Shown: positions 44,062 to 54,347, counted from the first letter of the stretch. The stretch: 64,000 bases of DNA from Streptomyces sp. YIM 130001 (GCF_003574445.1 NZ_KZ984558.1:222442-286441); one strand, 5' to 3'. Notes: generated by a model from the sequence alone, not told the origin. Numbers and translations are program-made.

Positions 44062-45201
44062 TTATCCGAGTGCCGAGTACACGGCATCGAGGACCGCTGT
44101 CTGGCGAGCGTCGAAGGGCACCGAGCCGTAGCGGGTGGCGGTCCAGCACAGGGCGAAACCGGCATCGGGGTCTGCCATGGCGAGTGAGCCGCCGGCCCCG
44201 CCGTGCCCGAAGGCACGAGGGCTGCGGCCCAGCGGGAAAGTGCTGCTGGGCTTCTGGAAGGCCAGCGCGAATGCGGCCTCCCCGCCCATCACCGCGTCGG
44301 TGCCGCGTGTGTACTCGGTCGTCACGCAGTGGAGGGTGTCCCGGGTCCAGAGCGGGGAGACGCCTCCTCGCAGGACACGGTTCAACTCGCCGTAGAGGCG
44401 CGCGAAGTCCCGTGCGCCCGCGAACATGTTCGCGGCGGGCATGAAGGCGCTCTGTCCCGCCGGGCCGTTGACACAGGCGATCGGATCGGCCACCGCCTCG
44501 GGGATGTTGCGCATGACGCGCGACGCCAGGCTGTCCGGGTCGGCGAGGGCGGCCGTCATCTCGGGCGACGACGTGGGGGAGCCGGCCCTTGCGGCGAGGA
44601 CGCGGGCGGCACGGTGGCGCTGCCCGGCGGGCAGACCGACGTACATCTCGGTCCCGATGGCGTCGTTGATCTGCTGGAGCAGTTCGGCGAAGCCGAGCCC
44701 CGAGGCGCGCTCGAAGAGGAAGTCGGCGTAGTTCCCGAAGGTCTGCGGGCTGTAGCCCGTCCTCGTTCCCGGCTCCCATGCCGGGGCCTGTGCCACCAGC
44801 GCGGCAGCCAGCTTCTCGCGGTCGGTGGTGAGGGCGAGCGGCATCGTGTCGTCCAGGTGGACCAAGCCCGTGCGGTGCGACAGCAGTTGGGCCACGGTGA
44901 TGTCGCGCTTGTCGGCCGTCCCGAACTCGGGCCAGTAGGACGCCACCCGTGCATCCGGATCGAGTTGGCCGCGGTCGATGAGGAGCGCCGCGACCGCTCC
45001 GACGACTCCCTTGCCCATGCTCTGGACGATCTGGAGTGTGTCCGCGGTGTACGGCGCCCCGGTCCGGGCGTCGGCGAACCCCCAGGTCCCGTTGAGTACC
45101 TCGGTGCCGTCGACGAAGACACAGAGTGCGGCCCCGGCTTCCGGGTCGCCGGCCAGCTGCGCGGCGGCGGTGTCCCGGACCTTCTCGACGTCGAACGTCA
45201 T
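44062..45201 (-). CDS. Serine hydrolase, class C beta-lactamase-like
   Basis: A 379-residue hydrolase/esterase of the beta-lactamase fold. The catalytic dyad motif SMGK (Ser61, Lys64) is present. The second motif reads GYSP in place of YxN, and the third box is GHGGAGGS as in EstB-type esterases, pointing to an esterase or peptidase rather than true beta-lactamase. No signal peptide is present. It is divergent from an M24 peptidase across a palindromic operator. Confidence 0.87.
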   Translation of the reverse strand: MTFDVEKVRDTAAAQLAGDPEAGAALCVFVDGTEVLNGTWGFADARTGAPYTADTLQIVQSMGKGVVGAVAALLIDRGQLDPDARVASYWPEFGTADKRDITVAQLLSHRTGLVHLDDTMPLALTTDREKLAAALVAQAPAWEPGTRTGYSPQTFGNYADFLFERASGLGFAELLQQINDAIGTEMYVGLPAGQRHRAARVLAARAGSPTSSPEMTAALADPDSLASRVMRNIPEAVADPIACVNGPAGQSAFMPAANMFAGARDFARLYGELNRVLRGGVSPLWTRDTLHCVTTEYTRGTDAVMGGEAAFALAFQKPSSTFPLGRSPRAFGHGGAGGSLAMADPDAGFALCWTATRYGSVPFDARQTAVLDAVYSALG

Positions 45202-45286
45202 CTGGGCTCCTCGGGTGGCGATCGGAGAACGGGTGCCGACGGTCCGGGGCTTGACGTACGGCCCGGCCGGGGCAACCCTTGGCCAT

Positions 45287-45301
45287 ATTAACAGTGTTAA
45301 T
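45287..45301. promoter_or_regulatory. Palindromic operator ATTAAC-N3-GTTAAT
   Basis: A perfect 6-bp inverted repeat with a three-base centre, A/T-rich in a G/C-rich setting, in the 115-base divergent region between the serine hydrolase and M24 genes. It lies 15 bases before the M24 start codon. The TetR gene at 46733-47407 is the likely binder. Confidence 0.65.
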
Positions 45302-45316
45302 TTGGAGGGCAAGGGT

Positions 45317-46717
45317 ATGACGTGGACCGATGAAGAACTGCAGAACTTGGTGACGAAGGCCGGCCGTCGCGCCCCGTTGGAACAGGTGCGGATGATGACC
45401 GCCGGCTGGCAGGTGCCGGCCGCAGAGACGGACGAATGGAGTGGCGTGCCCCCACGCCGGTTCCGCAGGGCCGCCGTCACCGGCGACTTCCCCGGTGACT
45501 GGCTGGTGATCCCCAACGGGCGAGCCCCGTGGCGCACCAGCGATCTGACCTATCCGTTCCGTCCTGCGACGGACTTCATGTGGCTCGTGGGGGAGGCCGA
45601 CCCGGGCTCGGTGCTCGTGATCGACGGTGACGGAGAACCGACCCTGTACGTGGACGAGAACCCGCCGCTCGGCCACCCGCTCGCCTTCCTCGACGCCGCC
45701 CGCGGAGCGGTCTGGAACGGCCGGCCCGAGTCGCTGTCCGCGCTACGGTCCCGCCTGGGCCTCGCCGTACGTCCGATCGCCGATCTGGAGAACGCCCTTC
45801 GGCGTGCGGACAACACCCGCACCGTCCGCGGCCTCGACCCGGTCGTCGACTCCCTCGTTCCCGAGGACGGGAGCGAACTCGAGAAGCAGCTCGCTCGACG
45901 GCGCCTGATCAAGGACGATCACGAAATCGGCCGACTGCGTGCGGCGGCGGGCGCGGCCGTGGAGGGCTTCCGGGCCGTCGGCCGGGCTCTGCCCGAAGTG
46001 ATCGAACGCGGCGAGCCGTTCGTCGAGGGCCTGTTCACGCAGGTTGCCCGGACACACGGCCGCGGTGTGTCGTTCACCCCCGTGTGCGGCGGCGGGCCTC
46101 GGTCGACCATCCCGCACTGGTTCGGAAACCACGCCCCGATCGGACGCGGCGACATCCTGCTCATCGACGCCGGTGTCGAGGGCGCCGAGCTCTACAGCTC
46201 GGACGTCGCCCGGGTGTTCCCTGTCTCCGGCCGATTCTCCGCCGTGCAGCGCGACGTGCACGACATCGTGTCCGCAGCGCACCGCGCCGCACTCGACATG
46301 GTGCGGCCGGGCACGACATTCCAGGAACTGGGCGCAACGGCGGCGCACGTGCTCCTCGATGGCCTCAAGTCACTCGGCGTGCTGCCGAACCGGACCCTCG
46401 AAGTCTTCGACGACGACCTCCTCGCACGCCGCTGGACCCTGCACGGCATCGGTCACATGCTCGGCATCGACGTGCACGACTGCAATCCCGTCGTCACCGA
46501 GTACATGAACCGACCACTGGTCGAGGGCCACGTCCTCACCATCGAGCCGGGCCTCTACTTCTCACCGCACGACGACCTCGTCCCGGGTCACCTGCGCGGC
46601 CTCGGGGTGCGTATCGAGGACGACGTCGCCGTCACCGCGAACGGCTACGAGGTGCTCTCGGCGGGCCTGCCGACCTCGGCGACCGGATTCGAGGACTGGC
46701 TGGGGACCCTGTCGTGA
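45317..46717 (+). CDS. M24-family aminopeptidase P-like protein
   Basis: A 466-residue Xaa-Pro aminopeptidase with an N-terminal AMP_N domain (PRRFRRAAVTGDFPGDWLVIPNG, YPFRPATDFMWLVG). The metal ligands are all present: Asp in LLIDAGVEG, Asp in SSDVARVFP, His in LHGIGHMLGIDVHD, Glu in TIEPGLYFSP and Glu in VRIEDDVAV. The ATG at 45317 follows GGAGGGCAAGGGT. It is longer than the M24 protein at 7718 and of a different subgroup. It is divergent from the serine hydrolase and probably co-regulated with it. Confidence 0.9.
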   Translation: MTWTDEELQNLVTKAGRRAPLEQVRMMTAGWQVPAAETDEWSGVPPRRFRRAAVTGDFPGDWLVIPNGRAPWRTSDLTYPFRPATDFMWLVGEADPGSVLVIDGDGEPTLYVDENPPLGHPLAFLDAARGAVWNGRPESLSALRSRLGLAVRPIADLENALRRADNTRTVRGLDPVVDSLVPEDGSELEKQLARRRLIKDDHEIGRLRAAAGAAVEGFRAVGRALPEVIERGEPFVEGLFTQVARTHGRGVSFTPVCGGGPRSTIPHWFGNHAPIGRGDILLIDAGVEGAELYSSDVARVFPVSGRFSAVQRDVHDIVSAAHRAALDMVRPGTTFQELGATAAHVLLDGLKSLGVLPNRTLEVFDDDLLARRWTLHGIGHMLGIDVHDCNPVVTEYMNRPLVEGHVLTIEPGLYFSPHDDLVPGHLRGLGVRIEDDVAVTANGYEVLSAGLPTSATGFEDWLGTLS

Positions 46718-46732
46718 GGCCGCCTGCGCCAA

Positions 46733-47407
46733 CTACCGGCCGGGCTTCGCAGTATCGGGTTCCAACTCGCGCAGGACAAGGTCGAGTTGCTGCCCGAAAC
46801 TGCGGTCCCAGTCGGGCGCCACGGCATTGCGCAGGTAAGTGCCGAGGAGCGCGTACTTCTCGACGCTCGCGTGCCGCTCGAATCGCTCGGTGACGGAGGT
46901 GGCACGCGGGCGGTGGTGGTTCGCGTAGGCGATGGCCTCACCGACGCACAGCGTCAGGATCGCGCGATAGAGGACGACGGCACGCTCGGGCGTCGCGCCG
47001 GCCTCCTGCAGGTCGGCGAGCATGATCTGGGCGCAGTCCAACTGCGCGGAAGGCGACTGCTCGGGCAGGTAGCCGATGATCGAGGTGAGGAGACCGGGGT
47101 GCTCGACTCCGGCGGAGAACAGCCGGTGCCCGATCAGGCGGATCCGCTCCAATGGGCCGTCCCCGTCCGGGAGTTGCTGCAGTACCTCCCGGGCCACGAA
47201 AGCGTCCGCGACGGCATCGAGCAGTTCGTCCCTGTCCCGGACGTGATGGTAGATCGCCGTCGCACTGACTCCGAGCTCGGTGGCCACCGCCCGCAGTGAC
47301 AGACCGGCCAATCCGGTCCGTTCGGCGACGGCCTCGGCGGCGGCTACCACGGCCTCGCGCGTGAGCCCTGCTTGCTCGCCCCTCGAACGGCGTGCCGACG
47401 CGTTCAC
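46733..47407 (-). CDS. TetR-family transcriptional regulator
   Basis: A 224-residue repressor with HTH AAAEAVAERTGLAGLSLRAVATELGVSATAIYHHVRDRDELLD and a TetR_C_1-like C-terminal domain (RIRLIGHRLFSAGVEHPGLLTSIIGYL). It is convergent with the M24 peptidase gene, with 15 bases between stops, and is the natural candidate to control the divergent hydrolase/M24 pair through the ATTAAC palindrome. Confidence 0.92.
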   Translation of the reverse strand: MNASARRSRGEQAGLTREAVVAAAEAVAERTGLAGLSLRAVATELGVSATAIYHHVRDRDELLDAVADAFVAREVLQQLPDGDGPLERIRLIGHRLFSAGVEHPGLLTSIIGYLPEQSPSAQLDCAQIMLADLQEAGATPERAVVLYRAILTLCVGEAIAYANHHRPRATSVTERFERHASVEKYALLGTYLRNAVAPDWDRSFGQQLDLVLRELEPDTAKPGR

Positions 47408-48312
<905 letters not shown>

Positions 48313-48522
48313 GTGCTGGCCGCCGAGCTCGTCAACGAACTGGTTGAGGCCGCCGACGAGAAGCAACTGACCAGATCTCTCCCCCCCCGGCTCTGCCCGG
48401 CCATCGTCGACCAGCTCCCCTCCAACGGCGCCATCATCCAGACCGAGGCAGACGACTCATACCGCCTCGTCCACACCAAAGCCCAGGCCGAGCAGGCCGA
48501 GGCCAACGGAGTAAGCGCTTGA
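48313..48522 (+). pseudogene. Remnant of IS21-type IstB-like ATP-binding protein
   Basis: A 69-residue fragment in which LAAELVNELVEAADEKQLTR, typical of the region following the Walker A part of IstB-like transposition ATPases, is joined directly to RLCPAIVDQLPSNGAIIQTE and DSYRLVHTKAQAEQ, typical of the C-terminus. The intervening Walker B and central ATPase region is missing, so the gene is internally deleted as well as 5'-truncated. No IstA partner is nearby. The identification rests on recognised family motifs, not a search. Confidence 0.6.
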
Positions 48523-48653
48523 GGACTGGTTGAAAAGGGACTCACAGACGACGGGGCTCGCACAGGACGACGCCCGAGCCTGAAGAGTGACAGCCCCCTC
48601 AGGGCTGCCGAAAATGGATCGTCAGGGAGGGATGAGCCTTCTACGGTTCCGCC

Positions 48654-49031
48654 ATGCAGATCGTCGTGACGCTGGACTGTGTCGACACCGAGGCGCAAGC
48701 CGATTTCTGGATTGCCGCGCTCGCTCCGCTGGACTATCAGCGAGGCTTCCACGGACCTCCCTACCTGAGCCTGGTCGGGCCCGCTCCTGCACCGACTCTT
48801 CTCCTGCAACACGTCCCAGAAGCCAAACAGGGCAAGAACCGCATGCACCTTGATCTCGACTTTGGCACCGCAGACCTGATGCCCGAGGTCAATCGCCTCG
48901 AACAGCTGGGCGCTACGAGACTCTCTGCAGAACTCAGCGAACACGGCTTTCGCTGGATCGTCGTAGCCGACCCGGAGGGCAACGAGTTCTGCGTATTCGA
49001 TCCCCCGGACAGCACCGACACTGCGCGGTAG
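48654..49031 (+). CDS. VOC-family (glyoxalase/bleomycin-resistance-like) protein
   Basis: A 125-residue single-module vicinal-oxygen-chelate protein: VVTLDCVDTEAQADFWIAAL, then KNRMHLDLDFGTADLMPEVNRLEQLGATRL, then WIVVADPEGNEFCVFDPP. His in MHLDLDF and Glu in NEFCVF are the expected metal-type ligands. The substrate is unknown; such proteins in Streptomyces are often orphan. It appears intact, although surrounded by degenerate DNA. Confidence 0.85.
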   Translation: MQIVVTLDCVDTEAQADFWIAALAPLDYQRGFHGPPYLSLVGPAPAPTLLLQHVPEAKQGKNRMHLDLDFGTADLMPEVNRLEQLGATRLSAELSEHGFRWIVVADPEGNEFCVFDPPDSTDTAR

Positions 49032-49230
49032 TTGCGAGGCGAGGCCGAGTCCCCACCTCTGGCCGGGCCGCCGAACTGCGAGCGGACCGGGCAGGGCCAG
49101 TGCCCCCCGCACGCCTCGAAACGACTCCCGTTCGGACCTCCATAGCCAATCTTGACTGCGAGTGACCCGAGACATGCGCGAATCCGAGGCCCGCCGTCCG
49201 GGGTGGAGATCTTCCTGGCGTCGCGCCGCC

Positions 49231-49625
49231 TCAACGCCCTTTGGATGCAGGGGAGTTCAGCGCGCTGACCTCAACAGATCGTAGGGCCGCAGCCGGAGGA
49301 TGAACCTCGAAGACGCCCATCTCCCGGTCCCGCAGCCGTTCGTCGACCAACACCTCGAGCCGGCGGCCTGAGTCCCGCCCGGCAGCCCTCTCCGACATCA
49401 CGTCCCAGGTCTGCCGGTACGTCGGAACGGAGAACTGACCACGACGTCCGGACACGTACCGAGAGGCAGTCCGGCCAACCAGGCGCCCAAGGCCGAAGCT
49501 TGTGCCACCCCCAGAGCGGACAGCGGCACGTCTCTGTCGCGGCCCGGCACCGGCCCGGCGAGCGGGCCCGCCGCCTCGGCTGCGCTGAACGCCACGTTGG
49601 CGGTGCTCTGCCCGTGACGCGTTGC
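49231..49625 (-). pseudogene. Histidine phosphatase (phosphoglycerate-mutase-like) pseudogene
   Basis: The catalytic RHG motif (RHGQSTANVAFS, coded at 49611-49619) is present, but an in-frame TGA lies only two codons upstream, so the N-terminal strand and start are gone. The frame runs through PLSALGVAQASALGAWLAGLP to VVVSSPFRRT and then shifts near 49415; the other frame resumes with RQTWDVMSERAAG and VDERLRDREMGVFE. It ends prematurely, lacking the second catalytic His region. The gene is truncated at both ends and frameshifted. Confidence 0.75.
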
Positions 49626-50273
49626 TCAGAGCGAGCCCAACGCGTTGGGGGAGGGAAGGGCACTCCGCTCGAACACATCAATAGAAGGCGCGACGGGCAC
49701 CGCGGGCAGCCCCCTCGCACACATGGGCCCGCGCAACGGACCGGCCTGCGCACTCATACGCCTGCTTCGCTGCGCGACCATTCTTCTTCGCATCGCGGAG
49801 ATCCGAAATAGCACTCTCTGAGGCGACGTTGACACCCCGGGGGCGCAGCCTCCGGCGGGCGGACGGGGGGATGCGGCGCCGCGCTCGAACCGTCGTGAAC
49901 CCTCCTTCCGCACGGAGCACGCACAGCCCGCGATTCGTAACCCGAAGCCTGGCCACCACTGCGCGCTGACCCACCGCAACGTAGCGCTGATCCACACGCA
50001 GACTCAGGGCGACGGCCGACGGCCCCCCGTGTACGTGGAGTTGCAATGACAATCCCGCGCGGCGGGTCAGGCACGCGGCCACCACAAGGGCCCGTAACCC
50101 GCAGACGCGGCGCCGTGGAAGGGGATGCGGGCGATGTCGGGGCGGGGGTAGTGATGCGCGGCGCGCGCCGAGCGGGGTAGTCAAGGTGCGAGGCTGCTGT
50201 CCGATGATGCTGATCAGTGGGGTCTGTGCGAGGTCTTCCCCGCTGACGGTCCGACGCACGGCGAGGGGCGGCG
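49626..50273. other. No recognisable gene
   Basis: About 650 bases. Open frames exist on the minus strand but have Arg/Pro-rich, non-coding-like translations and no recognised motif. It may be decayed DNA upstream of the HAD gene. Confidence 0.45.
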
Positions 50274-51041
50274 GTGGTGCGTACGGTCCTGGATGCCGGC
50301 CGGCCCGCAGAGCTGCTCGCGCGTGGTGTACTGCCGGTTGTGCCGTTGCTGATGGTGGATCTCGATAACACTCTGGTCGACCGCGATGCCGCCTTCGCCG
50401 AGGCGGTCACCGCGTTCCTGGCCGGGCATGATCTGCCCGGCGCCGATCTCGCGTGGGTGATGACTCTCGACGCCGGTGGCTACGCCTCGCGTGACGATGT
50501 GGCCGCTGCGATGGCGGACCGGTACCGGGGGTTGGTGTCGGCCGGAGCCGTACATGCTCTGCTGGACAAGGGCGGCGCCGATCATGTGGTGCCGGCAGAG
50601 CTGTCACGCGGGGCTCTTCGTAGAGCTGTGGCTTGTGGTTGGGCATGCGTGATCGTCACCAATGGCCGCGTCGCCCAGCAGGAGACCAAGATCCGCCGCG
50701 CAGGCCTTGACCTGCTGGTCCAGGGCTGGGTGATCTCTGAGGCAGTCGGCTGCAAGAAGCCCGCGCCGACCATCTTCCAAGCTGCGGCAGGCGAGGTCGG
50801 AATGCCGCTCGACGGGGCCTGGGTCGTCGGCGATTCCCCTCATGCCGACATCGCCGGTGCGCAGTCACTGGGCCTCGGCAGCGTGTGGGTGTCGAACGGG
50901 AAGCCGTGGACCGGGGCCGCCTCCTGCCGACCCACCCATGTCGCCGCCGACGTCGCTACCGCGATCGACTACGTCATCAGTACGGCGAGTACGGCGAATG
51001 CAGCGAGTGCGGCCCCAGGCGCGGTCCGAAGGCAGGACTGA
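50274..51041 (+). CDS. HAD-family hydrolase
   Basis: A 255-residue haloacid-dehalogenase-type phosphatase. Motif I is VDLDNTLVDRDAAF, motif II is VIVTNG, the motif III Lys is in GCKKPAPTIF and motif IV is WVVGDSPHADIAGA. It probably hydrolyses a small phosphate ester. The GTG at 50274 has GAGGGG five bases upstream; an internal ATG at 50352, just before motif I, is an alternative. The C-terminal ~15 residues are Ala/Ser-rich and unimportant for the fold. Confidence 0.87.
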   Translation: MVRTVLDAGRPAELLARGVLPVVPLLMVDLDNTLVDRDAAFAEAVTAFLAGHDLPGADLAWVMTLDAGGYASRDDVAAAMADRYRGLVSAGAVHALLDKGGADHVVPAELSRGALRRAVACGWACVIVTNGRVAQQETKIRRAGLDLLVQGWVISEAVGCKKPAPTIFQAAAGEVGMPLDGAWVVGDSPHADIAGAQSLGLGSVWVSNGKPWTGAASCRPTHVAADVATAIDYVISTASTANAASAAPGAVRRQD

Positions 51042-51357
51042 ACGGCTCACCGACCGGTCGACGCGTCGGGCACGGGCTTCGGTCGAGATGGCGGCCGTCG
51101 ACCACAGGCCCGGCTCTGGTGGGGGCACGGTGGGCGTCGGCCTGCTCGTCGCGGTACGCGCGGTGGCGGGTCCGGGTCACTCCTGCTACCTGACGCCTCG
51201 GTGCCGAACTCATATCGTCTGCAGGGGAGTTGTCACGCCCACTGCCCGCAAGCCCAGCAGGGGATTTGAGATGATCGGATCCGTATCGACTTGACCTTGG
51301 GTGCTGTTGTCCGGGCTTTCGCCGCCTCACGGGGCGGTGCGGGAAGGGTTTGACTTG
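51042..51357. other. Intergenic region, no gene seen
   Basis: A stretch of 316 bases between the HAD and ketopantoate-reductase-like genes. No open frame with recognised content, no strong hairpin. Confidence 0.5.
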
Positions 51358-52371
51358 ATGCGTTACGTCATGATCGGAGCGGGCGCGGTGGGTGCCGCCG
51401 TGGGCGGTCGGCTTGCCGAGGCAGGGCAGGAGGTGGTGCTGGTTGCTCGTGGTGCGCACTATGAGGCGCTGCGCGCACAGGGTTTGCGCCTGTCGACTCC
51501 GGACGGGGTTCGCACCCATCGGCTCCCCGTTGTTCAGCATCCGGATGAACTGGGGGAGTTGAGGGCGGACGATGTGCTGTTCCTCGCGGTGAAGACGCAG
51601 GACAGTGAGGCTGCCGTCGAAGCCTGGGGTTCGTGCCGGGTGGTGGGCGGTGGGACGGCTGCCGAGCGGCTCCCCTTGGTATGTGCGCAGAACGGTGTGG
51701 AGAGTGAACGTATCGCTCTGCGCCGATTTCGCCAGGTCTACGGGATGTGCGTCTGGTTGCCTGCGACGTTTGTCGAGCCGGGAGTTGTGTCCGCGGCGGG
51801 CGCCCCGTACACGGGGATTCTGCACCTCGGCCGTTATCCGCAGGGCGTCGACGGCACAGCCCATCGGATCGCGGCGGGACTGGAGACGGCGAAGTTGCGC
51901 GCGCCGGTGGTGCCGGACGTGATGCGCTGGAAGTACGGCAAGCTCCTCGCGAACCTGGCCAATGCCGTAGAGGCGGTCGGCGGCCAGGCCACCGGCAGCG
52001 CGGGCGCCGCACTGGTTCAGCGGGCCAGGGCCGAGGGCGAGGCCGTACTCGCGGCGGCCGGGATCGCGGCCGTCGGCAGTCAGGAACAACAGGAGGCCCG
52101 CGGTGACCTCATGCGTCTCGAGCCGGTCGAGGGTGCCCCGCAGGGCGGCAGTTCGTCGTGGCAGAGCCTGGCCCGCGGGACCGGCAGAATCGAAGCCGAC
52201 TACCTGAACGGCGAGATCGTGCTCCTCGGCCGCATGCACGGCGTGCGGACGCCGGTGAACGAGGCCCTGCAGCACGCCGCCAACGCGTTCGCGAGAGAAC
52301 AGCGGCGGCCGGGATCGATGCCCGTGAGCGAACTGACCGCACTGGCAGACCAGATGACCCCTCAGGAATAG
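51358..52371 (+). CDS. Ketopantoate reductase (PanE/ApbA)-family oxidoreductase
   Basis: A 337-residue NADPH-dependent reductase. The Rossmann fold is at the very N-terminus (MIGAGAVGAAVGGRLAEAG), followed by VLFLAVKTQD and CAQNGVESE. The C-terminal helical domain has the catalytic-type Lys region MRWKYGKLLANLANAVEA and, near the end, ADYLNGEIVLLGRMHGVRTPVNE. It is a PanE-fold enzyme, but genome-level panE identity cannot be claimed. The ATG at 51358 has GGGAAGGG upstream. Confidence 0.88.
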   Translation: MRYVMIGAGAVGAAVGGRLAEAGQEVVLVARGAHYEALRAQGLRLSTPDGVRTHRLPVVQHPDELGELRADDVLFLAVKTQDSEAAVEAWGSCRVVGGGTAAERLPLVCAQNGVESERIALRRFRQVYGMCVWLPATFVEPGVVSAAGAPYTGILHLGRYPQGVDGTAHRIAAGLETAKLRAPVVPDVMRWKYGKLLANLANAVEAVGGQATGSAGAALVQRARAEGEAVLAAAGIAAVGSQEQQEARGDLMRLEPVEGAPQGGSSSWQSLARGTGRIEADYLNGEIVLLGRMHGVRTPVNEALQHAANAFAREQRRPGSMPVSELTALADQMTPQE

Positions 52372-52614
52372 GCCCGCGCCCCGGCACCCGGCAGAACTGC
52401 GCTGCCATGCGGCGTTCCACGGCCCGTAGCGGACCGCGTGCTGCGGGAATCCCGATGAGGCGGCAAGCGAGCAGCGCACCAGTCGCGGCACGCGCGGGTG
52501 GCGGGGATCGCCGCAGCCACCCGGCGTCCTACGAACCGGCGGCGAGCGGCGCCCTGTTGTGCCGTCCTTGCCCTGCCGGCTCGACGCGCCGGCAGATCCG
52601 AGGCCGCCGTCCGG

Positions 52615-53070
52615 TCAGTTCGCTGTCCGGTCGACCAATGCGGTGTCGGCGGCGTCGAGGATCTTGCCGAAGGTGTAGGTGATGACCGGTCGGGCGAGAC
52701 GCCGGGTGAGTAGAGGGCCGAGCAGGGGGACAGGGATCTCGGCGCGGGTGGTCCAGCGCACATGCGTGCCACCGTCGACTTCGGTGAACGTCATCCGCCC
52801 GAGTTCGTGTCTGGCCGGCGGCAGGCTGCGCTCGACGACGTACTCGGTGGAGTACGGCGGGTCGTAGTGGGTGATGCGCTCCCTGAACCAACCGATCAGC
52901 CAGAGGTGAATGCGCACCGCGCCGACTCCGTACGGCGCGTGTGCGCCCTTGTGGGCAAGGCGGCATCGCATCACGAGCGGCGATCTCGTGTAGTTGGTGG
53001 TCGTGGTGAGCCAGTCGAACACGTCCCCGATGGGGGCGGATACAACCTTCTCCGCGGTCATGGTTTCCAC
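52615..53070 (-). CDS. SRPBCC-superfamily protein (START-like)
   Basis: A 151-residue helix-grip protein, probably binding a hydrophobic ligand or acting as an aromatase/cyclase-like fold. The pattern is AEKVVSAPIGDVFDWLTTTTNY at the N-terminus, RMTFTEVDGGTHVRWTTRAEIPVPLLGPLL in the middle, and a long C-terminal helix. MTAEKVV at 53061 is an alternative start. No functional partner is nearby. Confidence 0.82.
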   Translation of the reverse strand: METMTAEKVVSAPIGDVFDWLTTTTNYTRSPLVMRCRLAHKGAHAPYGVGAVRIHLWLIGWFRERITHYDPPYSTEYVVERSLPPARHELGRMTFTEVDGGTHVRWTTRAEIPVPLLGPLLTRRLARPVITYTFGKILDAADTALVDRTAN

Positions 53071-53471
53071 GCGATGGCCTCCTCTTCGGTCGCGCGGGGA
53101 ACGCGGCCGGCGTGCAGTACCGGATGTCCGGGATCACGCTCCCGGCCGGTGATGCGCCTGCCGCGAGCCTTGTACCCGGGCTGACCCGCCTAGTTGCGGC
53201 AAGGTCGGGGGCGCACGAACGACGTGCGTGCGTGGTGTGAACTGATCGTGTGCGCCCGGATATGCGGCGCGAGGAGCAACCCGGAGTGAGCGCGGGCGAG
53301 TTGACAGGAAGCGCGGGGCTGATGGACGACCATCTCGCAGCCACCGCGCCACACGCCCGCTCCGGATCGGTTCCGAAGGCCGGCATGCCGAGGCGCGCCG
53401 GAGTGGGCCACATCCAGCCGCCGTGGGTGCGTGAGGAAGTGCGGAACACGGTGATGCCTGGCCCAGGTCGA
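53071..53471. other. No recognisable gene
   Basis: About 400 bases between the SRPBCC and glycosyltransferase genes. Open frames read through it on both strands but the translations show no family features. Confidence 0.45.
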
Positions 53472-54347
53472 TCACAGGATCGGCGGACGCCCCAGTCGGG
53501 TCATGAGCCGTACCGTCCGCCATTTCATCGGCTCACGCGAACCGCAGGGGGACCGCATGCCGTCGATGAAGCCGCCCCACCAAGCTTTCAACCCTGTCAG
53601 GGACCGCATCCGCACCATGGTGAGCAGGATCCACACGGCGAGATAGGCAGGGATCAAAGGCGCCGGCAGGCGGCGACGGGCCAGCCAGACGCGGTTGCGT
53701 GCGGTGTAACGGTAGTGGACGGCGTGCCGGGCGGGGGACGTCCTCGGGTGCTGGAGGACGATCTCGGGTTCGTAAAGGATCTTCCAGCCCGCATTGAGGG
53801 CACGCCACGCCAGGTCGGATTCTTCGTGTCCGAAGAAGAACTCTGCGGGCCACAGGCCGGTCTGGCGGAGCATGGGCATCGAGAAGGCGTGACCACCGCC
53901 GAGGAAGGCGGTCACCAGGCCGCGGCGCATCGGGTCGTCAGCCCGCAGCCGGGGAATCCACCTCCGCTCGGTATGCCCGTGCTCGTCAGCGACTCTGAAC
54001 CCGATGACCCCCAACTTCGAGTCTGCCGCGAACAGTTGCTGGACTCTGCGGAACACATCATCCGCGATGAGTAGGCCGTCGTCGTCCAGTTCGAAGGCGA
54101 CATCGATATCGCCCGCGTCTCGCAACATGCTCAGTCCGACGTTGCGGCCTCCGGGGCAGCCTCGGTTCTCCTCGAGCGGGACCTTCGTCGCGTCTGTCGT
54201 GACCTCGGTGAGGGGCGTGGCATTACCGACCAGCACCACCCGCGCTGCAGGGAAGTCCTGCTTCGCCACCGAAGCGAGCAGAGCCTCCAGTTCCCGCGGG
54301 CGCGTGCCCATGGTCACGATGACAACTCCGATACGCGGCATCGGCAT
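53472..54347 (-). CDS. Family 2 glycosyltransferase
   Basis: A 291-residue GT-A fold glycosyltransferase. The N-terminal IGVVIVTMGTRPRELEALLASV is followed by the metal/nucleotide-sugar site DVAFELDDDGLL (DxD-type), GCPGGRNVGL, and the acceptor-side FFFGHEESDLAWRALNAGW with its ED motif. Residues about 220-250 are hydrophobic (APLIPAYLAVWILLTMVRM) and may associate with the membrane. It resembles rhamnosyl/galactofuranosyl-type transferases. It stands directly beside IS sequence, with no other sugar gene in the immediate vicinity. Confidence 0.88.
   Translation of the reverse strand: MPMPRIGVVIVTMGTRPRELEALLASVAKQDFPAARVVLVGNATPLTEVTTDATKVPLEENRGCPGGRNVGLSMLRDAGDIDVAFELDDDGLLIADDVFRRVQQLFAADSKLGVIGFRVADEHGHTERRWIPRLRADDPMRRGLVTAFLGGGHAFSMPMLRQTGLWPAEFFFGHEESDLAWRALNAGWKILYEPEIVLQHPRTSPARHAVHYRYTARNRVWLARRRLPAPLIPAYLAVWILLTMVRMRSLTGLKAWWGGFIDGMRSPCGSREPMKWRTVRLMTRLGRPPIL

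Noticed and set aside
49678..50259. Minus-strand open frame of ~193 codons
   Set aside because: Arg/Pro-rich translation with no recognisable motif and poor codon pattern.
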